DNA of 11,978 nt, from assembly GCA_022360735.1 (NCBI GenBank), contig JAKSCF010000536.1, positions 1-11,978 of the forward strand. The letters run 5' to 3'. The position numbers and the translations under genes were made by a program. Every line of letters begins with the position of its first letter. Positions within the stretch are counted from its first letter, which is position 1. The DNA comes from Clostridia bacterium. Its GTDB lineage: Bacteria > Bacillota_A > Clostridia > Peptostreptococcales > JAAYPU01. Of this stretch, positions 8,724 to 11,978 are shown in pieces. Below the pieces are notes generated by a model that was given only the letters and a program-made list of their open reading frames with translations, searched no databases and was not told where the DNA came from.

Positions 8724-8737
8724 AGGTTACAGGTTAC
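8724..8737. repeat. Tandem AGGTTAC x2 in the pcrA-ligA gap
   Basis: AGGTTAC occurs twice in direct tandem (8724-8730, 8731-8737) within the 39-bp spacer between pcrA and ligA. No function is assigned; it may be a small replication-slippage product. Confidence 0.4.
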
Positions 8738-8745
8738 AGAGATAG

Positions 8746-10962
8746 TTAACCGATTTTTTCCAGTGGGGCAAATTCTAACGCTAGTGTTTTTATGCCTACT
8801 TTATCGAATACGATGGTCACCATGGTGTTGTCTTTTTTTTCTAGGGATACCACCAAACCTTCGCCAAATGTTTTATGTTTTACTTTATCACCTGTTTTGA
8901 CTTCACTATTGGTGCTATTATCTGCAGTATTCGGTTTTACAATCTTATTCTCCCCATTTTTTATATATTTCATCTGTTGAAATGGAGAAAAATGATTTCT
9001 GCTTTCCTCGTAATATGGATTTGGCTTAGGTTTCTCCTTAGCCGGCTCATAGCCTTCCAGAAGACTCTGATCTATCTCATTCATGAATCTGGATACTCTG
9101 GTATATTCCGTTCGCCCATAAAGCATTCTTTGGTCGGCATGGGACAAGTGTAATCTTTCTTTAGCTCTTGTCATGCCGACGTAACATAGTCTTCGTTCTT
9201 CCTCTAGGCCTTCCTGCGAATCAAGGGCACGCCTTCCCGGAAAAAGTCCTTCTTCCATTCCCGGCATAAATACCACCGGAAATTCTAATCCTTTTGCACT
9301 GTGCAGTGTCATTAACAAAACCGCTTCTTCCGATGGGTCATAGTTATCAATATCGGTTATTAAGGATATTTTTTCAAGGAATTCAAATAGGTTCGGATTT
9401 TCTGAAGATTGTTCATATTCATATATAACAGATTTTAATTCCATAAGGTTTTCTATTCTACTTTTTGCTTCAACCGTATTTTGTGCTTCTAAATCTCTTA
9501 TATATGCGGATTCATCTAATAGCCCTTCATATATCTCCGACACCTTTAATGTCTCTTTCTTATTATGATAACCCGCAATAATTCCTGTGAAATTCTTGAT
9601 GCCTTTAGATATTTTAGCAGATAATCCTTCTACTACTTCTTCATCCAGCATGGTGTGAAACAAGTCATCATTTCTAAGCCCTGCCAAGTTAGATAATTTT
9701 TCCATGGTCTTTAGACCAATCCCTCTTTTAGGTTCGTTGATAACTCTTTTTATACTGAGTTCATCTATAGGATTTTGCACCAGTTTAAGATAAGCCAATA
9801 AATCCTTGACTTCTTTTCTATCATAGAATCTTAGTCCGCCGAAAATTCTATAAGGAATATCATACATCGATAAAGCGTCTTCCAGAGATCTGGATTGTGC
9901 ATGTGTTCGATACAAAACTGCAAAATCAGAATAGCTGAGTTCAATGCCTTTTTGCCTTTCTATTTCTCTAGCAATATACATGGCCTCATCTTTTTCAGTC
10001 ATTCCTCTGAAATAGTTGATTTTATTGCCTTCTTCTTTACTTGTCCACAGTTTTTTCCTTTTTCTGCCTGAGTTGTTTCTAATGACAGAATGTGCGCCAT
10101 CTAAAATAGTCCCGGTAGATCTATAGTTTTGCTCTAATTTAATAATCTTGGTATCACTAAAATCCTTCTCAAAGTCTAATATATTTCGAATATCTGCACC
10201 TCTCCACTCATATATACATTGGTCATCATCGCCCACAACACAAATATTCTTATTCTTTTGAGCAAGAAGGTAAACAAATCGATATTGCATATAGTTGGTA
10301 TCCTGATACTCATCTACCATGATGTATCTGAATCGATTTTGGTAATGTTCCAATATCTCAGGAAATTTCTCAAATAATTCAACGGTTTTAAGAATCAAAT
10401 CGTCAAAATCCAAAGCATTATTTTTTCTAAGTGTATTTTCATATCTTTCATAGACTTTAGCAATTTTATATTCTTTTGTATTCACATTCAGAGGCTTTTC
10501 AAATTCTTTTGGTGACACCCCTTTGTCTTTGCAATCCCCTATTATTTTTTGTACATATGGAATCGTAATGACTTTATCATCTAAATTTTCTTGTTTGATA
10601 CATTCTTTTATGACGGTCTTTTGGTCGGTACTATCGTATATGGTAAAGTCCTTGCTATAACCTAAAGCTTCTATTTGTTGTCTTAATATTCTCATACAAG
10701 CGGAATGGAAGGTGGTCATCCATATATTAAAATTAGCCCCAATAAGCTTCTCCACTCTTGCCTTCATTTCTGCCGCAGCTTTATTGGTAAATGTTACTGC
10801 TAATATTTCGTATGGTTGTATGTTTTTTTCTTTAATCATGTAAGCAATTCTATGTGTCATCGTATTGGTCTTCCCGGACCCTGCTCCGGCTAATATCAAT
10901 AACGGCCCTTCTATATGTAAAACAGCTTCTCTCTGTCGTTCATTCAGCATACTTAAGTCCAT
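8746..10962 (-). CDS. pcrA: ATP-dependent DNA helicase PcrA (UvrD/Rep superfamily 1A)
   Basis: This is a 3'-to-5' DNA helicase of repair, replication restart and removal of RecA filaments. The 738-residue protein has the superfamily 1 motifs in order: Q-motif region (NERQREAV, 7-14), Walker A AGAGSGKT (25-32, Lys31), motif Ia (VTFTNKAA, 56-63), Walker B VDEYQDT (216-222), motif III GDDDQCIYEWRG (245-256), motif IV LEQNYRS (276-282), motif V TLHSAKGLEFP (552-562) and motif VI VGMTRAKE (595-602, Arg599). The C-terminal part (about 688-738, GDKVKHKTFGEGLV) is the Tudor-like domain that binds RNA polymerase in PcrA. In motif III, Cys249 takes the place of the usual Ser. GGGGAGG lies five bases before the ATG. 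The gene heads a likely two-gene operon with ligA. Confidence 0.97.
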   Translation of the reverse strand: MDLSMLNERQREAVLHIEGPLLILAGAGSGKTNTMTHRIAYMIKEKNIQPYEILAVTFTNKAAAEMKARVEKLIGANFNIWMTTFHSACMRILRQQIEALGYSKDFTIYDSTDQKTVIKECIKQENLDDKVITIPYVQKIIGDCKDKGVSPKEFEKPLNVNTKEYKIAKVYERYENTLRKNNALDFDDLILKTVELFEKFPEILEHYQNRFRYIMVDEYQDTNYMQYRFVYLLAQKNKNICVVGDDDQCIYEWRGADIRNILDFEKDFSDTKIIKLEQNYRSTGTILDGAHSVIRNNSGRKRKKLWTSKEEGNKINYFRGMTEKDEAMYIAREIERQKGIELSYSDFAVLYRTHAQSRSLEDALSMYDIPYRIFGGLRFYDRKEVKDLLAYLKLVQNPIDELSIKRVINEPKRGIGLKTMEKLSNLAGLRNDDLFHTMLDEEVVEGLSAKISKGIKNFTGIIAGYHNKKETLKVSEIYEGLLDESAYIRDLEAQNTVEAKSRIENLMELKSVIYEYEQSSENPNLFEFLEKISLITDIDNYDPSEEAVLLMTLHSAKGLEFPVVFMPGMEEGLFPGRRALDSQEGLEEERRLCYVGMTRAKERLHLSHADQRMLYGRTEYTRVSRFMNEIDQSLLEGYEPAKEKPKPNPYYEESRNHFSPFQQMKYIKNGENKIVKPNTADNSTNSEVKTGDKVKHKTFGEGLVVSLEKKDNTMVTIVFDKVGIKTLALEFAPLEKIG

Positions 10963-11008
10963 CTTAACCTCCCCAAAATAGTATCTATGTTTTTCAGCAC
11001 ACCTAATT

Positions 11009-11017
11009 AGTATAGCA
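11009..11017 (-). promoter_or_regulatory. Extended -10 promoter of pcrA-ligA
   Basis: On the minus strand TGCTATACT forms an extended -10 element (-10 hexamer at 11009-11014). No recognisable -35 box lies 16-18 bp upstream, which extended -10 promoters tolerate. The start point would be near 11002, about 40 bases before the pcrA ATG. Confidence 0.55.
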
Positions 11018-11070
11018 TAATTAAGTAGCAGTTCGTGGTTAATTTATATCTTGCAAAGCATAATATTATT

Positions 11071-11086
11071 CCTGTCCCCTGTCCCC
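11071..11086. repeat. Tandem CTGTCCC repeat after the TSUP gene
   Basis: CCTGTCCCCTGTCCCC (GGGGACAGGGGACAGG on the minus strand) is a perfect 7-bp tandem duplication with two extra bases. It lies 3 bp past the stop codon of the TSUP gene and stands out as a G/C-rich island in AT-rich sequence. GGGGACAGG-like words are found in some dispersed bacterial repeat families, but I see neither a hairpin nor an associated transposase here. Confidence 0.4.
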
Positions 11087-11089
11087 TTT

Positions 11090-11842
11090 TTATTGTAATA
11101 AAAGCCTAATGACCAGTCCCGATATGGTTATGGCCAGGATAATTTTTATCCATTTGTCACCCTTCAAAACAGCAAAACGACTGCCTAAATAAGCCCCTAA
11201 TACATTGCCGGCCGCAATACAAAGTCCTAAAATAATATTGACTTTGCCATTCATTAAAAAAACCACTAAAGATGAAATGGTATATAATCCAACAACAAAT
11301 ACTTTTACTGAATTAATGCGCACTAATGTGTAGTTGGTAATGACAGTCATGGCTGCTATGATGACAAAGCCCACTCCTGCTTGAATCATGCCGCCATATA
11401 TGCCAACAAAAAAGAAAACAATACCACCAATGATTTGATGCTTTTTTGTCATTTCGTCTTCTTGATTTATTTTAAGTTTCTTTTCCGGTTGAAATATGAT
11501 TTGTAATAATACAACAACCATAACACCTGCAAGCAGCTTGTTAAAGATACTATCAGGAATGTTAACCGCTATATTTGACCCGGCAATTGACCCGACAACC
11601 GCAGGTAATCCAAATATTAAGCTGGTCTTAAGGTCAAAATAGCCCATTCTTTTAAAATTATAGACAGCAGAACCATTTTGAAATAATAGTGCTACTCTAT
11701 TGGTACCGTTAGCGACAGCAGAAGGAATACCAAAAAATATCATAATCGATATAACGATAACAGACCCCCCGCCGCCTACCGTATTGATAAAACCTGCTAT
11801 AATACCAACCACAGCAAGTATAATATATTGATAAACGTCCAT
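11090..11842 (-). CDS. TSUP (TauE/SafE, DUF81) family membrane transporter
   Basis: The 250-residue protein is hydrophobic throughout, with about seven or eight membrane segments. It shows the two internally related signatures of the TSUP family: AGFINTVGGGGS (16-27) at the end of the first helix and GGMIQAGVGF (149-158) in the second half. Known members export or import sulfite, sulfoacetate, thiosulfate or other small sulfur-containing or organic anions, but family members are often misassigned and no substrate can be inferred here. AGGAG lies seven bases before the ATG. The neighbours pcrA and ligA give no functional hint. No clear terminator separates it from pcrA, so read-through into pcrA is possible. 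Confidence 0.92.
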   Translation of the reverse strand: MDVYQYIILAVVGIIAGFINTVGGGGSVIVISIMIFFGIPSAVANGTNRVALLFQNGSAVYNFKRMGYFDLKTSLIFGLPAVVGSIAGSNIAVNIPDSIFNKLLAGVMVVVLLQIIFQPEKKLKINQEDEMTKKHQIIGGIVFFFVGIYGGMIQAGVGFVIIAAMTVITNYTLVRINSVKVFVVGLYTISSLVVFLMNGKVNIILGLCIAAGNVLGAYLGSRFAVLKGDKWIKIILAITISGLVIRLLLQ

Positions 11843-11913
11843 GATTTTTCTCCTATATTATATAATAAAGGTTGCTTAATAATACTTGGGCAAATACAAT
11901 AAGCCCCTGCTTT

Positions 11914-11978
11914 TTAGAAGCCTTTAATAAAAATAATGCCTCCTATCATCAATAAAATGCCTAAAATTCTAGTCATAC
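11914..11978 (-). CDS. C-terminal end of an unidentified membrane protein (partial)
   Basis: A minus-strand frame is open from the window edge to a TAA at 11914-11916. Its last 20 residues are very hydrophobic (MTRILGILLMIGG, then IIFIKGF), as in the last membrane helix of small multidrug or drug/metabolite (DMT/EamA) transporters. The Met at 11974-11976 may be internal. Because only about 20 codons are visible, the gene call and the family are both tentative. It precedes the TSUP gene on the same strand, with about 70 bp between them. Confidence 0.4.
   Translation of the reverse strand, partial: MTRILGILLMIGGIIFIKGF

Noticed and set aside
8792..9153. Plus-strand open frames opposite the end of pcrA
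   Set aside because: They overlap the conserved motif VI and Tudor-like domain of PcrA on the other strand and encode no recognisable protein.
11857..11862. TATAAT on the minus strand just before the TSUP gene
   Set aside because: Transcription from it would begin inside the ribosome binding site, and no -35 box lies at a suitable distance.
11888..11906. GGGC...GCCC inverted repeat between the partial gene and the TSUP gene
   Set aside because: The stem is only 4 bp with an 11-base loop and no following T tract, so it is not a convincing terminator.

Overview
The window is AT-rich and tightly packed. Nearly every gene has a strong purine-rich ribosome binding site (GGAGG type) and the -10/-35 boxes are sigma-A-like. 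The LigA, PcrA and fused iron-sulfur serine dehydratase sequences are also Firmicutes-type. Together these suggest an anaerobic clostridial Firmicute; the genus cannot be fixed from the sequence. No rRNA, tRNA, CRISPR array, insertion sequence or integrase was seen.

Region 1 (about 72-5821, minus strand) is a five-gene catabolic operon. In transcription order it encodes a proline-racemase-superfamily enzyme, the three parts of a TRAP carboxylate transporter (lipoprotein DctP, small permease DctQ, large permease DctM) and a single-chain iron-sulfur L-serine-dehydratase-like enzyme. Gaps between the genes are 14-72 bp, and the operon ends in a clear hairpin terminator. Its promoter is near consensus (TTGACA-N17-TAGAAT).

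Region 2 (5735-6096) is the divergent control region, and 6097-6639 (plus strand) encodes an XRE-cupin regulator. Three copies of an 18-bp palindrome, core TTCA-N6-TGAA, lie here. One is in the 5' leader of the operon, one is upstream of the operon promoter and one lies between the -35 and -10 boxes of the regulator's own promoter. They look like the regulator's operators. A separate palindrome overlaps the operon -35 box, and a 13-bp direct repeat brackets the operon promoter.

Region 3 (6640-11014) is housekeeping. A shared bidirectional terminator is followed by the minus-strand pair pcrA-ligA (UvrD-type helicase and NAD-dependent DNA ligase), apparently driven by an extended -10 promoter. 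Region 4 (11015-11978) holds a TSUP-family membrane transporter and the tail of another membrane protein cut by the window edge.

The most interesting part is the catabolic operon. The racemase-like enzyme has Ser in place of the first catalytic Cys (Ser91/Cys255), so it is probably not a two-thiol proline racemase; a dehydratase such as trans-3-hydroxy-L-proline dehydratase is one candidate. It sits with a serine-dehydratase-like enzyme and a TRAP importer, with no pyrroline-carboxylate reductase in the window. The substrate is therefore open, and a beta-hydroxy amino acid is a reasonable inference.
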